This document shows positions 23,708 through 30,421 of a DNA stretch of 30,423 nucleotides, in pieces. The notes beneath the pieces were generated by a model that saw only the letters and a list, made by a program, of their open reading frames with translations, searched no databases and was not told the origin of the DNA. The stretch spans positions 1 through 30,423 of the forward strand of contig CALDIB010000001.1 of NCBI GenBank assembly GCA_937902125.1. Reading direction: 5' to 3'. The number at the start of each line of letters is the position of its first letter. The first letter of the stretch is position 1. The stretch comes from an uncultured Treponema sp. (lineage in GTDB: Bacteria; Spirochaetota; Spirochaetia; Treponematales; Treponemataceae). Position numbers and translations under genes: made by a program.

Positions 23708-25119
23708 CAGTTTTTCTCCGGATTGTTAAGAGACCAATAAACGTCGTTTTTTGGCAGGCTTGGATTTTGCGACGCGAACCAATAAGCGTCCTTCCAATCG
23801 CTTGAAAGCATCGACTTGTCGGCGCCTTTTTCCAAAAGAAATTGTATGCAGTCCGTGTGGCTGTTGCTTTCGGCGGCATACATCAAGACGCTCTTTCCCT
23901 TGTAGACCGTGTTGGCGCTCATGCCGCCGTCAAAAAATTTCTGCAATATAGGATTTGGCCTTCCCAGGCCGACGGCCGCCACAAAGGCTTTTTTTGCGTC
24001 TGCCTTTTGGCTTTTTGCCAAAATAGCCCCGACTATTTCAGGGCTTTTGCTGTCGGCGGCGGCGATTTCTATGGCGGTCAAGCCAAAACGATTCTTGGCC
24101 TTTGCGTCCGCGCCGGCGCTGAAAATCAAAGCCACAGTCTCAGGCTTTTTTGCAAAACGGGCGGCATACATCAAAGGCGTGTAGCCTTCATTGTCGGCCA
24201 AATTGAAGTTCGCTCCAGAATCCCGCAAAAGAGCTATCGCCGCCGCGTCGTCCTCGCTGGCCGCCTTGTGCAAAAGGGTTCTGCCGTTTTTTCCGGCCTT
24301 GTCAGGATCTTTTATCAAACTGGGCTTTTGCTCTTGAACGGCGGCGTATGTGTCAAAGGCTTCAATTCCGTCAAAAAGGTAGACGCGGCGGCTGGGCTTT
24401 TGGGCCCTTTCAGCGGCTTTTTTGGCGGCCTCTTGCAAGGCGGCTCCGTTTTCAGGAACCGTTATCGCGGCCACCGTCGGAGCGGCCGCGACCGCTTCTT
24501 CGGCGACCGTTTCATCAAGGACGGCGGCTTCCTCCCGCAAAGGCTCTTCGGCTTTTTCCGGCTCTTCTTGAACAGGACTTTCTGCAATCTCGGCCTTTTC
24601 TTCAGGCTCTTCGATTTTCACAACGTCAGACTTGTCCACCAAGCCCAAGTATCGGTTTATCACTTCCATTTGGCCGCCGCCGGTCTTGCTGGCATAGTCA
24701 TAGGCGCTCATTCCTTCGGAGTTCTTTTTTAGAATTCGGCTTTTTCGCTGAAAGGGAAGGACAGTGTCGTATGAAATCAACTTGTCCAAAATTTTGGGAT
24801 CGGCGCCAAGTTTGGCCGCGACGCTTACCGCTGTGTCGCCGTTGGCGTTTTGAGCCTTGGGGCTTGCCCCTGCGTCAAGCAACAGTTTTATAACATCGTA
24901 GTCGCGGTCGCTTTTTAGGGCCACAATCAAGAGCGAGTCCTTGTCGTCTCCGTAGGACGCTCTGGCCAAGCTTTGGTTTTTAATTATCATGCTTTTGATT
25001 TTTTTCACGCTTTCGCTTTTTACCAAAGCTTCCAACTTTTGGGCCTTTGTCTCGGAAAAAATCGAAGCGGAAAAAATGGCGGTTAAAATCAAAAAAATTG
25101 CGGAAAATCTATTTTTCAT
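23707..25119 (-). CDS. Exported ankyrin-repeat protein
   Basis: 470 residues. MKNRFSAIFLILTAIFSASI is the signal peptide, probably cut before ETKAQ. Ankyrin repeats lie around 60-130 (LLIVALKSDRDYDVIKLLLD, NANGDTAVSVAAKLG) and 280-440 (NGRTLLHKAASEDDAAAIAL, NEGYTPLMYAARFAKKPETV, GKSVLMYAAESNSHTDCIQF). They are separated by an acidic, Ala/Glu/Pro-rich linker at about 165-230. Ankyrin repeats bind proteins. With an export signal the target is likely periplasmic or extracellular, possibly a host factor. It shares a transcript with rsmD. The promoter is TTGACA-18-TATAAT, with the -10 box ending 10 bases before the ATG, so the leader should be about 4 bases and no Shine-Dalgarno is present. Confidence 0.9.
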   Translation of the reverse strand: MKNRFSAIFLILTAIFSASIFSETKAQKLEALVKSESVKKIKSMIIKNQSLARASYGDDKDSLLIVALKSDRDYDVIKLLLDAGASPKAQNANGDTAVSVAAKLGADPKILDKLISYDTVLPFQRKSRILKKNSEGMSAYDYASKTGGGQMEVINRYLGLVDKSDVVKIEEPEEKAEIAESPVQEEPEKAEEPLREEAAVLDETVAEEAVAAAPTVAAITVPENGAALQEAAKKAAERAQKPSRRVYLFDGIEAFDTYAAVQEQKPSLIKDPDKAGKNGRTLLHKAASEDDAAAIALLRDSGANFNLADNEGYTPLMYAARFAKKPETVALIFSAGADAKAKNRFGLTAIEIAAADSKSPEIVGAILAKSQKADAKKAFVAAVGLGRPNPILQKFFDGGMSANTVYKGKSVLMYAAESNSHTDCIQFLLEKGADKSMLSSDWKDAYWFASQNPSLPKNDVYWSLNNPEKN

Positions 25120-25129
25120 ATTTCTACAT

Positions 25130-25159
25130 ATTATATATCGGCAAATTTTCTTTTGTCAA
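25130..25159 (-). promoter_or_regulatory. Promoter of the ankyrin/rsmD unit
   Basis: Minus-strand TTGACA (25159-25154), an 18-base spacer and TATAAT (25135-25130). The start codon follows at 25119. Confidence 0.7.
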
Positions 25160-25169
25160 GACTTGACAA
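25153..25169. repeat. Palindrome carrying both divergent -35 boxes
   Basis: TTGTCAAG-A-CTTGACAA is a perfect 8-bp inverted repeat around one base. Its two arms contain the -35 hexamers of the ankyrin gene and of rpsF back to back. Confidence 0.85.
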
Positions 25170-25192
25170 AGGCGGCTTTTTTTTGATAGACT
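25163..25192 (+). promoter_or_regulatory. Promoter of the rpsF operon
   Basis: TTGACA at 25163-25168, an 18-base spacer and a weak -10, TAGACT, at 25187-25192. Transcription would start near 25199, leaving a leader of about 70 bases. Confidence 0.45.
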
Positions 25193-25208
25193 GCTGAAAC
25201 ACCACCTT

Positions 25209-25245
25209 GAAGCTGCCGTGGGCAGTTTCCGGGCGCAGACGCGCC
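25209..25245 (+). promoter_or_regulatory. Probable S6:S18 autoregulatory leader of rpsF
   Basis: In the rpsF leader GAAGCTGCC (25209-25217) pairs with GGCAGTTTC (25221-25229), nine pairs including one G-U, followed directly by a CCG (25229-25231). A second stem, GGCGC/GCGCC, spans 25232-25245, and the ribosome-binding site AAGGAG follows at 25258-25263. A hairpin with a CCG beside it upstream of rpsF is the known signature of the element that the S6:S18 pair binds to repress its own operon, mimicking its site on 16S rRNA. The match is by eye. Confidence 0.55.
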
Positions 25246-25268
25246 TATAAAGACCATAAGGAGTTTTT

Positions 25269-25550
25269 ATGAGAAAGTATGAACTTATGACCATCTTTCC
25301 GTTAGACGAAGATCGGTCCAAGAAAGGCTTGGAGTCTGTTCGCCAAGTTCTTTCTCAGTTTGGAGCGGAAATCGAAAAGGAAGAGCCCTTTGGCGACCGC
25401 GACTTGACCTACGAAATCAAAAAGCAAAAGAAAGGCCGCTTTGTTTTGATGAATGTCAACGCAAATCCAGGCAAAATCGCTGAGATTTCAGCCCAGTTTA
25501 AATTGAACAACGACATGCTCAAATACATGTTCGTTCTTATCGAAGAGTAA
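25269..25550 (+). CDS. rpsF: Ribosomal protein bS6
   Basis: 93 residues, standard length. MRKYELMTIFPLDEDRS and the later RDLTYEIKKQKKGRFVLMNV and LKYMFVLIEE are the typical S6 strands. It binds 16S rRNA as a pair with S18, encoded two genes downstream. The ribosome-binding site AAGGAG is 5 bases before the ATG. First gene of the operon rpsF-ssb-rpsR-rplI, with dnaB after. Confidence 0.97.
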   Translation: MRKYELMTIFPLDEDRSKKGLESVRQVLSQFGAEIEKEEPFGDRDLTYEIKKQKKGRFVLMNVNANPGKIAEISAQFKLNNDMLKYMFVLIEE

Positions 25551-25576
25551 ATTTCTAAATCTCCAGGAGCTCTTGT

Positions 25577-26062
25577 ATGACAGACTTGAATCATGTGGCG
25601 CTAATTGGACGACTTACCCGCGACTTGGGAACTGACGAACGCTCGTTCGCCTATTTGCCCAACGGAACTGCCCGCGCAAACGTAAGCATTGCCGTAAACA
25701 GAAGCCGCAAGGGTGCGGACGGCTCTTGGAGCGACGAAGTGAGCTACTTCGACATTACAATTTGGGGAAAAACAGCGGAGAACCTCAAGCCCTATCTTTT
25801 AAAGGGAAAGCAGATAGCCATCGACGGCTACCTTAGGCAAGACCGTTGGGAAAAGGACGGAAAGACTAACAGCAAAGTGAACATTGTGGCCAACAACGTT
25901 CAGCTTTTAGGCGGAAAAGGCGAGGGAGCCTCTGGCGGCTCCGATTCAGGTGGCTCGCCCAGATTCCAGCCAAGGCCTCAACAGCCCGCCCAAAACTATT
26001 CGTCCAACGACGCGCCTTACCCTGCGGATGACGGCGGTTTTCCAGAAGACATTCCATTCTAA
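25577..26062 (+). CDS. ssb: Single-stranded DNA-binding protein
   Basis: 161 residues. The OB fold covers about 1-113: NHVALIGRLTRDLG, ANVSIAVNRSRKG, YFDITIWGKTAENLKPYLLK and IAIDGYLRQDRWEKDGK. A Gly/Ser/Gln-rich disordered linker follows and the acidic tip DDGGFPEDIPF, the conserved tail that recruits repair and replication partners. It binds and protects single-stranded DNA in replication, repair and recombination. It sits between rpsF and rpsR as in many bacteria, 26 bp after rpsF, with the ribosome-binding site AGGAG. Confidence 0.97.
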   Translation: MTDLNHVALIGRLTRDLGTDERSFAYLPNGTARANVSIAVNRSRKGADGSWSDEVSYFDITIWGKTAENLKPYLLKGKQIAIDGYLRQDRWEKDGKTNSKVNIVANNVQLLGGKGEGASGGSDSGGSPRFQPRPQQPAQNYSSNDAPYPADDGGFPEDIPF

Positions 26063-26079
26063 TTTTATAGGAGTAAATT

Positions 26080-26412
26080 ATGTCAGACCAGACAGTAGAA
26101 ACTGTTGAAAATAAAGACGCCGACGCGTCTATCGTAAACGAAAAGAACCTCGCCGAAGCCGGACGCGACGGAGAGGGACGCGGACGAGGAGCCAAGGGCA
26201 AGTTCGCTTTCCACAAAAAAGTGTGCCGCTTTTGCTCTAACAAAACAAAGATTGACTACAAGGACGCCGACGGTTTGCGCCGCTACACCACAGAACGAGG
26301 AAAGATTCTTCCCCGCCGCATCACAGGCACTTGCGCCAAGCACCAAAGAGAGCTTGCCAGCGCCATCAAGCGCGCCCGCAACATTTGCTTGCTTCCGTTC
26401 GTGGCGGACTAA
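26080..26412 (+). CDS. rpsR: Ribosomal protein bS18 with N-terminal extension
   Basis: 110 residues against the usual 70-80. The core starts near FHKKVCRFCSNKTKIDYKD and ends RNICLLPFVAD. Cys49, Cys52, Cys85 and His88 could bind zinc, so this is the zinc-type (C+) S18. The first 40 residues are an extension: acidic (SDQTVETVENKDAD), then Gly/Arg-rich (GRDGEGRGRGAKG). The ribosome-binding site is AGGAG. S18 pairs with S6 on the small-subunit platform and probably also represses this operon with it. Confidence 0.96.
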   Translation: MSDQTVETVENKDADASIVNEKNLAEAGRDGEGRGRGAKGKFAFHKKVCRFCSNKTKIDYKDADGLRRYTTERGKILPRRITGTCAKHQRELASAIKRARNICLLPFVAD

Positions 26413-26436
26413 TTTTTGGACTAGGAGCGAAAGAAA

Positions 26437-26997
26437 ATGAAAGTAATTCTTAATAAAGACGTTAACCACTTGGGCGAAGAGGGCGACGTAAAGATTGTCG
26501 CCAACGGATACGCCCGCAACTATTTGTTCCCCCGCAACTTGGCCCTTCCGTACACTCCGGAAGTTGTGGCGATTTTTGAAGGCCGCAAGGCAGAAATCGA
26601 AGCGCGCAAGGTCCAAAAGAGGGAGGCCGCCAAGAGCGACAAAGAAAAGCTTGAAGCCTTGGCCCTTTCTGTCACGGTTCCAGCCAGCGCCGGCGGAAAG
26701 CTCTACGGAGCCGTCAGCGCCCAGACAATCATCGACTTGCTTGCCAAAGAAGGATTTGAATTTGAGCGCAAGAGAATCGAGATTCCTGGCAACGCGATCA
26801 AGCAGACTGGCGCTTACAAGGTCAATGTAAAGCTTTACGAAAACGCCGTCGCCGAAGTTCATGTTGAAGTAAAGGGACAAGTTGACGAAAGCAAAAAAGA
26901 GCCGGAGAGAAAGCCCCGCGCCGAAAAAAAGGCTGAGGAAAAGGCCCCCGAAAGCGCCGAAGGCGCCCAGGAAAAGGCCGAAGAATCCGCCAACTAA
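26437..26997 (+). CDS. rplI: Ribosomal protein bL9 with acidic/Ala/Lys C-terminal extension
   Basis: 186 residues against the usual 150. The N-terminal rRNA-binding block MKVILNKDVNHLGEEGDV, with YARNYLFPRNLA, is intact. The long linking helix and C-terminal domain (KLYGAVSAQTIIDLL) follow. The last 35-40 residues are a charged Glu/Lys/Ala tail (KAEEKAPESAEGAQEKAEES), likely disordered. L9 stabilises the 50S subunit near L1 and affects frame maintenance. The ribosome-binding site is AGGAG. Two hairpins follow the stop, so transcription into dnaB is probably attenuated. Confidence 0.96.
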   Translation: MKVILNKDVNHLGEEGDVKIVANGYARNYLFPRNLALPYTPEVVAIFEGRKAEIEARKVQKREAAKSDKEKLEALALSVTVPASAGGKLYGAVSAQTIIDLLAKEGFEFERKRIEIPGNAIKQTGAYKVNVKLYENAVAEVHVEVKGQVDESKKEPERKPRAEKKAEEKAPESAEGAQEKAEESAN

Positions 26998-27003
26998 AAT
27001 GTC

Positions 27004-27030
27004 CGCCGCTTGAATTGGCGGCGCTTGTTT
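27004..27030 (+). terminator. Hairpin after rplI
   Basis: CGCCGC (27004-27009) and GCGGCG (27018-27023) pair across an 8-base loop, followed by the T-rich CTTGTTT. It is weaker than the next hairpin. Confidence 0.5.
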
Positions 27031-27039
27031 TGAGTTGCA

Positions 27040-27075
27040 AAAAGCGATGGATTTGCCTGCAAGTCCATCGCTTTT
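27040..27075. terminator. Strong terminator between rplI and dnaB
   Basis: AAAAGCGATGGA (27040-27051) is perfectly complementary to TCCATCGCTTTT (27064-27075), a 12-bp stem ending in a T run. With the preceding hairpin it should end most rpsF-operon transcripts. Confidence 0.8.
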
Positions 27076-27103
27076 GTCGTCTTTAAAGGCGCGGGAACTA
27101 TTG

Positions 27104-27131
27104 TTGATAATTTGTTGAAAAACAGTAGATA
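27104..27131 (+). promoter_or_regulatory. Possible dnaB promoter
   Basis: TTGATA at 27104-27109, a 16-base spacer and TAGATA at 27126-27131, between the terminator and dnaB. The -10 box is only 15 bases before the GTG start, with GGGGGA between them. Confidence 0.4.
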
Positions 27132-27146
27132 AACGGGGGATAAATA

Positions 27147-28472
27147 GTGGAATACCAAGGACTAAAGGACAAGGCTCCGCCGCAAAACCTTGAGGCTGAG
27201 CAAGCCGTTCTAGGCGCCATGCTTTTGGATTGGGGGGCGGTCAACAACATAGTCTCGGTCTTGCAAAGCGACCGCTTTTTTTCTTACCAAAACAAAATCA
27301 TCTACGAGGCGATGATTTCTCTTTTTAGCCAAAACATTCACGGCGACGTTTTAACCCTCATCAACGAGCTGACAAAAAACAACAAGCTGCAGGAGGCGGG
27401 CGGGGCGGCTTACATCGCGGCCCTTACCGACACAGTTCCCACCAGCGCCAACATAGAATACTACGCGCAAATAGTTTTGGACATGGCCATCAGGCGGGAC
27501 TTGATAAAAATGTCGGAAGAAATCAAGGCCACAAGCTTTGACAAAAGCCGGGAAAGCCGCCACATCTTGGAAGAAGCGGAAAAGAAAATTTTTTCTTTAA
27601 GCGAGCGGAACGAAACGGTCCAAGTTCACGAAGCGAAAAGCCTTATAGGCGAAACCCTCAATTTGATTGAGGAGCGATACAACCGCAAGGAAGCCTACAC
27701 CGGAATTCCCTGCGGCATAGGAAAGCTGGACATAATGACCAGCGGCTTTCAAAACGAAGAATTGATAATCTTGGGCGCCCGTCCTTCAATCGGAAAAACC
27801 GCCATGGCGCTTTCAATGATGCAATACATAACCGTTGAAAAAAAGATTCCCTGCGGCTTTTTTTCTTTGGAAATGTCATACCAAATGATTGGACAGCGCC
27901 TTTTAAGCCAAGAAGCCCGCGTTGGGGGAGGCAAGCTTAGGTCAGGAATGCTTACAGTAAGCGACTTTCAAAAATTGCAGGACGCGGCGGGCCGCATTTA
28001 CAAGGCGCCGCTTTACATTGTTGACCAGCCCAACATGCAACTTTTGGACTTGAGAGCCTTGGCCCGCCGCCTCGTGGTGGAGAGAGGCGTAAAAATCATT
28101 TTCATAGACTACATGGGCTTGATAGGCACCGAAAACCCAAACGCCAAGGTTTACGAAGCCCAAAGCGAAGTTTCAAAATCCCTCAAGGCCTTGGCCCGCG
28201 AGTTGGGGATTCCCATCGTGGCCTTGTGCCAAGTTGCCCGGGACGCCGAAGGAAATGAACCCAACTTGGCGCAGCTTAGAGGCTCCGGCTCAATAGAACA
28301 GGACGCGGACGTGGTAATGTTCTTGCACCGAGAGCGCCTAAAGTCAGAAGAGCCGGCGCAAGAGGCCAAGCTTATTGTGGCCAAGCAAAGAAACGGCGCC
28401 ACGGGCGACGTTAAGTTGACCTACCTTCCGTCATACACTAAATTTGAAAACGCCGCGGGCGAAGACGAATGA
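27147..28472 (+). CDS. dnaB: Replicative DNA helicase DnaB
   Basis: 441 residues, standard length. It unwinds DNA ahead of the replication fork as a hexamer and binds primase through its N-terminal domain. The N-terminal block PPQNLEAEQAVLGAMLLD is present. Walker A, GARPSIGKT, is at 210-218, Walker B is IIFIDYMGLI, and QLRGSGSIEQDADVVMFLHR is the typical later block. No intein interrupts it. It starts with GTG preceded by GGGGGA. It follows the ribosomal operon, as in several bacterial groups, and converges with the P83/100 gene. Confidence 0.97.
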   Translation: MEYQGLKDKAPPQNLEAEQAVLGAMLLDWGAVNNIVSVLQSDRFFSYQNKIIYEAMISLFSQNIHGDVLTLINELTKNNKLQEAGGAAYIAALTDTVPTSANIEYYAQIVLDMAIRRDLIKMSEEIKATSFDKSRESRHILEEAEKKIFSLSERNETVQVHEAKSLIGETLNLIEERYNRKEAYTGIPCGIGKLDIMTSGFQNEELIILGARPSIGKTAMALSMMQYITVEKKIPCGFFSLEMSYQMIGQRLLSQEARVGGGKLRSGMLTVSDFQKLQDAAGRIYKAPLYIVDQPNMQLLDLRALARRLVVERGVKIIFIDYMGLIGTENPNAKVYEAQSEVSKSLKALARELGIPIVALCQVARDAEGNEPNLAQLRGSGSIEQDADVVMFLHRERLKSEEPAQEAKLIVAKQRNGATGDVKLTYLPSYTKFENAAGEDE

Positions 28473-28477
28473 AGCGC

Positions 28478-28555
28478 AAAAAAAGGCGCCTCCTAAAATT
28501 GAACTCTATTTGTCCAACTTTAGGGGCGCGCTTCAAAGGCGGCGCCTTTTTTTTT
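28478..28555. terminator. Large bidirectional terminator between dnaB and the P83/100 gene
   Basis: GGCGCC at 28485-28490, flanked by A7, pairs with GGCGCC at 28541-28546, flanked by T9. Inside, CCTAAAATTG (28492-28501) pairs with CAACTTTAGG (28515-28524) with one mismatch. The T run follows for dnaB, and the A run becomes a T run for the opposite strand. Confidence 0.75.
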
Positions 28556-28561
28556 ATAGTT

Positions 28562-30235
28562 TTACTTTCCAGTGTTGGTCAGATTCTTTACGGCGCCCGC
28601 CGCTTTCTTGAATGTCAGCGACAAATCGCTTGAATTCAAGACCAAGGGGTTTCCTGTCAAGTCCGTGACCATGTAACCGGCCGAAGTCTTTACAATCGGC
28701 GAAGAGGGGTTGATTGGAACTGGACTCTTTACCAAAAGCTTTAAGTCCGAACCATACTTTCCAACCACATATCCAAGAGTGTCCTTGATTACTACAAAGT
28801 AGTTTCCGCCGTCTTCCAACAACACAGAATTGTCGGAAAGGGTTTCTTCCGATTCCTTTATGATTTCAAGAGAGTCTTGGTCGATGATGACAAGCTTTAC
28901 GGCGCCTTTTCCTGAATTTTCTCCTGCCACAGCGATAAAGCCGTCAGAGGAGGGATACATGGCGCGGCCCTTGATTACCTTCACCGCGCTTTGCTTAAGG
29001 ATAACTCCGTCATCGGTGTTGACCTGAACAATTTGAGAGTTGAGGGCCTTGGCGTCGGCAAGCTTAAGTCCGTAAACGCTGGGAGCCGCGGCCGCGGCCT
29101 TTTCTTGGGCGGCCACCACTTCTTGGTCTTTTGCTATTTCCTTTCGCTCCTCTTGGGCTTCCGTCTGCTTTTTGTCGGCGGCGGCCTGGGCGCTTTCGGC
29201 TTCCTCCTTGGCTTCGTCAGCTTCCTTTTGGGCTTCCTCAGCCTTTTCTTCGGCCTTTTCCTCTTCCTTCTTGGCTTCCTCTACGGCTTCTTTAGCCTCG
29301 TCAGCTTCCTTTTGGGCTTCGGCGGCCTCTTTTTGGGCTTCCTTGTCCTTGGGGTTTTCCTGGGCCTTTTGCTTGGCTTCGTCAGCCTTCTTCTGGCTTT
29401 CTTCGGCCTTCTTTTCGGCCTCCTTTGTTTCCTGCTTCTTTTCTTCTACCTTTTTCTTTTCCTCGTCGGCGGCCTTTTGCTTTTCAGTGGCTTCCTTTTG
29501 GGCTTCCTGGGCTTTTTCTCCGGCCTTTTCAGCCTCCCGCTCCTTTATGTCAACCATCTGCTTTCTGTCGTCGATGTTCTTTCCATCTTCCTCTTTCATT
29601 GAATCCACAACTTCTTTGTCGCTGATGACGCTTGTGTCAACCGCGCTAAGACCGCCTGAGGCGTCGGAAACAGGAATGACAATTTGAGAGGCTCCCGGCC
29701 ATTCCGAATACTTTGTGGAAAGGCCGCACTTTTCGCCGTCAAGGTTGTTCAAAACGACGTCCTTGTATTTGCCTTTAAAAGCGTCAAGGTTCTTTCTGTA
29801 AACTGCGTTGTATACAGTGACAAAAGTGGCGATGGTTTCCGCGTCCCGCTCTTCGTAAGAATAGGCGGCCATAAGGTATGAGGCTATGATGTGGCGCAAG
29901 TTTCTGATGTGGTCAACTTCCGCGTTGGCGCCCAAAACCAAAATGTCCGCGTCAAGCTTTTCCTTTGAAGAAGGGTCAACGGCGTGAATCACAAAATACT
30001 TGGACTGATTTCCGGCGCTGGCGGCTTTTGTGGAATCCGCGCCGATGACTTTTCCCATGCCGCTTCCGATGGCTTTGATGGCCTCAAGGGTGTCCACTCT
30101 GGCGTGGGGGCCGGTGTAGTTTTCAAATTCAATGGTCTGCTGAACAGACTTCAATTCATTTTCATCGACTTGCGCCGCGAAAATAGTGGAGGCCGCGAAA
30201 ACAAGCGCCGCCGCCATTGCTGCAATTTTTTTCAT
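28562..30235 (-). CDS. P83/100 family exported antigen with long coiled coil
   Basis: 557 residues from the ATG at 30235. The frame runs to 30295, but MKKIAAMAAALVFAASTIFA is the signal peptide and a ribosome-binding site (GGAG) lies 9 bases before it; cleavage is likely before AQVDE. A globular N-terminal domain of about 190 residues (IEFENYTGPHARVDTLEAIK, NLRHIIASYLMAAYSYEERD) matches the P83/100 antigen family of Borrelia and Treponema. A Glu/Lys/Ala coiled coil of about 150 residues follows, then a C-terminal strand-rich domain with propeller-like segments (VKLVIIDQDSLEIIKESEET, GYMVTDLTGNPLVL). In Borrelia it is a conserved immunodominant antigen linked to the cell envelope; its exact role is unresolved. 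Confidence 0.93.
   Translation of the reverse strand: MKKIAAMAAALVFAASTIFAAQVDENELKSVQQTIEFENYTGPHARVDTLEAIKAIGSGMGKVIGADSTKAASAGNQSKYFVIHAVDPSSKEKLDADILVLGANAEVDHIRNLRHIIASYLMAAYSYEERDAETIATFVTVYNAVYRKNLDAFKGKYKDVVLNNLDGEKCGLSTKYSEWPGASQIVIPVSDASGGLSAVDTSVISDKEVVDSMKEEDGKNIDDRKQMVDIKEREAEKAGEKAQEAQKEATEKQKAADEEKKKVEEKKQETKEAEKKAEESQKKADEAKQKAQENPKDKEAQKEAAEAQKEADEAKEAVEEAKKEEEKAEEKAEEAQKEADEAKEEAESAQAAADKKQTEAQEERKEIAKDQEVVAAQEKAAAAAPSVYGLKLADAKALNSQIVQVNTDDGVILKQSAVKVIKGRAMYPSSDGFIAVAGENSGKGAVKLVIIDQDSLEIIKESEETLSDNSVLLEDGGNYFVVIKDTLGYVVGKYGSDLKLLVKSPVPINPSSPIVKTSAGYMVTDLTGNPLVLNSSDLSLTFKKAAGAVKNLTNTGK
29090..29545 (-). repeat. Glu/Ala/Lys-rich coiled-coil coding repeat
   Basis: Boundaries are approximate. 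The region encodes a chain of related segments such as AQKEADEAKE (two exact copies, DNA near 29210-29240 and 29288-29322), AEEKAEEAQKEADEAKE and KAEESQKKADEAKQK. It is a long charged helix, and near-identical DNA blocks make it prone to slippage and length change. Confidence 0.75.
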
Positions 30236-30274
30236 CGTTATACACTCCGTATGTTTTTTGTGAAAAACACAAAT

Positions 30275-30303
30275 ATTATAGCGCTTGTTCGTCAAATTGA
30301 CAA
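30275..30303 (-). promoter_or_regulatory. Promoter of the P83/100 gene
   Basis: Minus-strand TTGTCA (30303-30298), a 17-base spacer and TATAAT (30280-30275). A small inverted repeat, TTTGTG/CACAAA (30257-30273), overlaps the predicted transcript start. Confidence 0.75.
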
Positions 30304-30338
30304 GGGAAACTTAAGGAAGGCGCGCCATAAAATCTTAT

Positions 30339-30383
30339 GGGTATCTCTAAAAACTCACCTTTGGTGATTTTTTTAGAGAACCC
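30339..30383. repeat. Long near-perfect hairpin upstream of the P83/100 promoter
   Basis: GGGT, a bulged A, TCTCTAAAAA, a bulge and TCACC (left arm 30339-30359) pair with GGTGA, TTTTTAGAGA and ACCC (right arm 30363-30383) across a TTT loop, about 19 paired bases. A smaller stem, CATAA/TTATG, sits just before it at 30326-30339. It belongs to no gene visible here. Confidence 0.85.
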
Positions 30384-30388
30384 GACGA

Positions 30389-30421
30389 GTTTTAATTCCT
30401 GGTAATAGCAGGAATTAAAAC
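30389..30421. repeat. Perfect 13-bp inverted repeat at the window edge
   Basis: GTTTTAATTCCTG (30389-30401) and CAGGAATTAAAAC (30409-30421) are exact reverse complements around a 7-base loop, GTAATAG. Only one copy is present in the window and it ends two bases before the last base. Confidence 0.9.

Noticed and set aside
23842..24732. 296-codon plus-strand frame opposite the ankyrin gene
   Set aside because: Shadow of a well-supported gene with signal peptide and ankyrin repeats; the antisense product has biased composition and no motif.
26083..26880. 265-codon minus-strand frame across rpsR and rplI
   Set aside because: Covers two certain ribosomal genes and the gap between them; it is a by-product of their codon use.
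28991..29602. 203-codon plus-strand open frame opposite the P83/100 gene, with another at 29172-29687
   Set aside because: Antisense to the Glu/Ala/Lys repeat, which gives a stop-poor, Leu/Phe/Ser-rich mirror frame. No ribosome-binding site or recognisable protein.
30389..30421. CRISPR repeat starting at the window edge
   Set aside because: The GTTTT...AAAAC ends resemble some CRISPR repeats, but one copy is not an array, the palindrome is more perfect than usual, and no cas gene is in the window. Kept only as a possibility to check.
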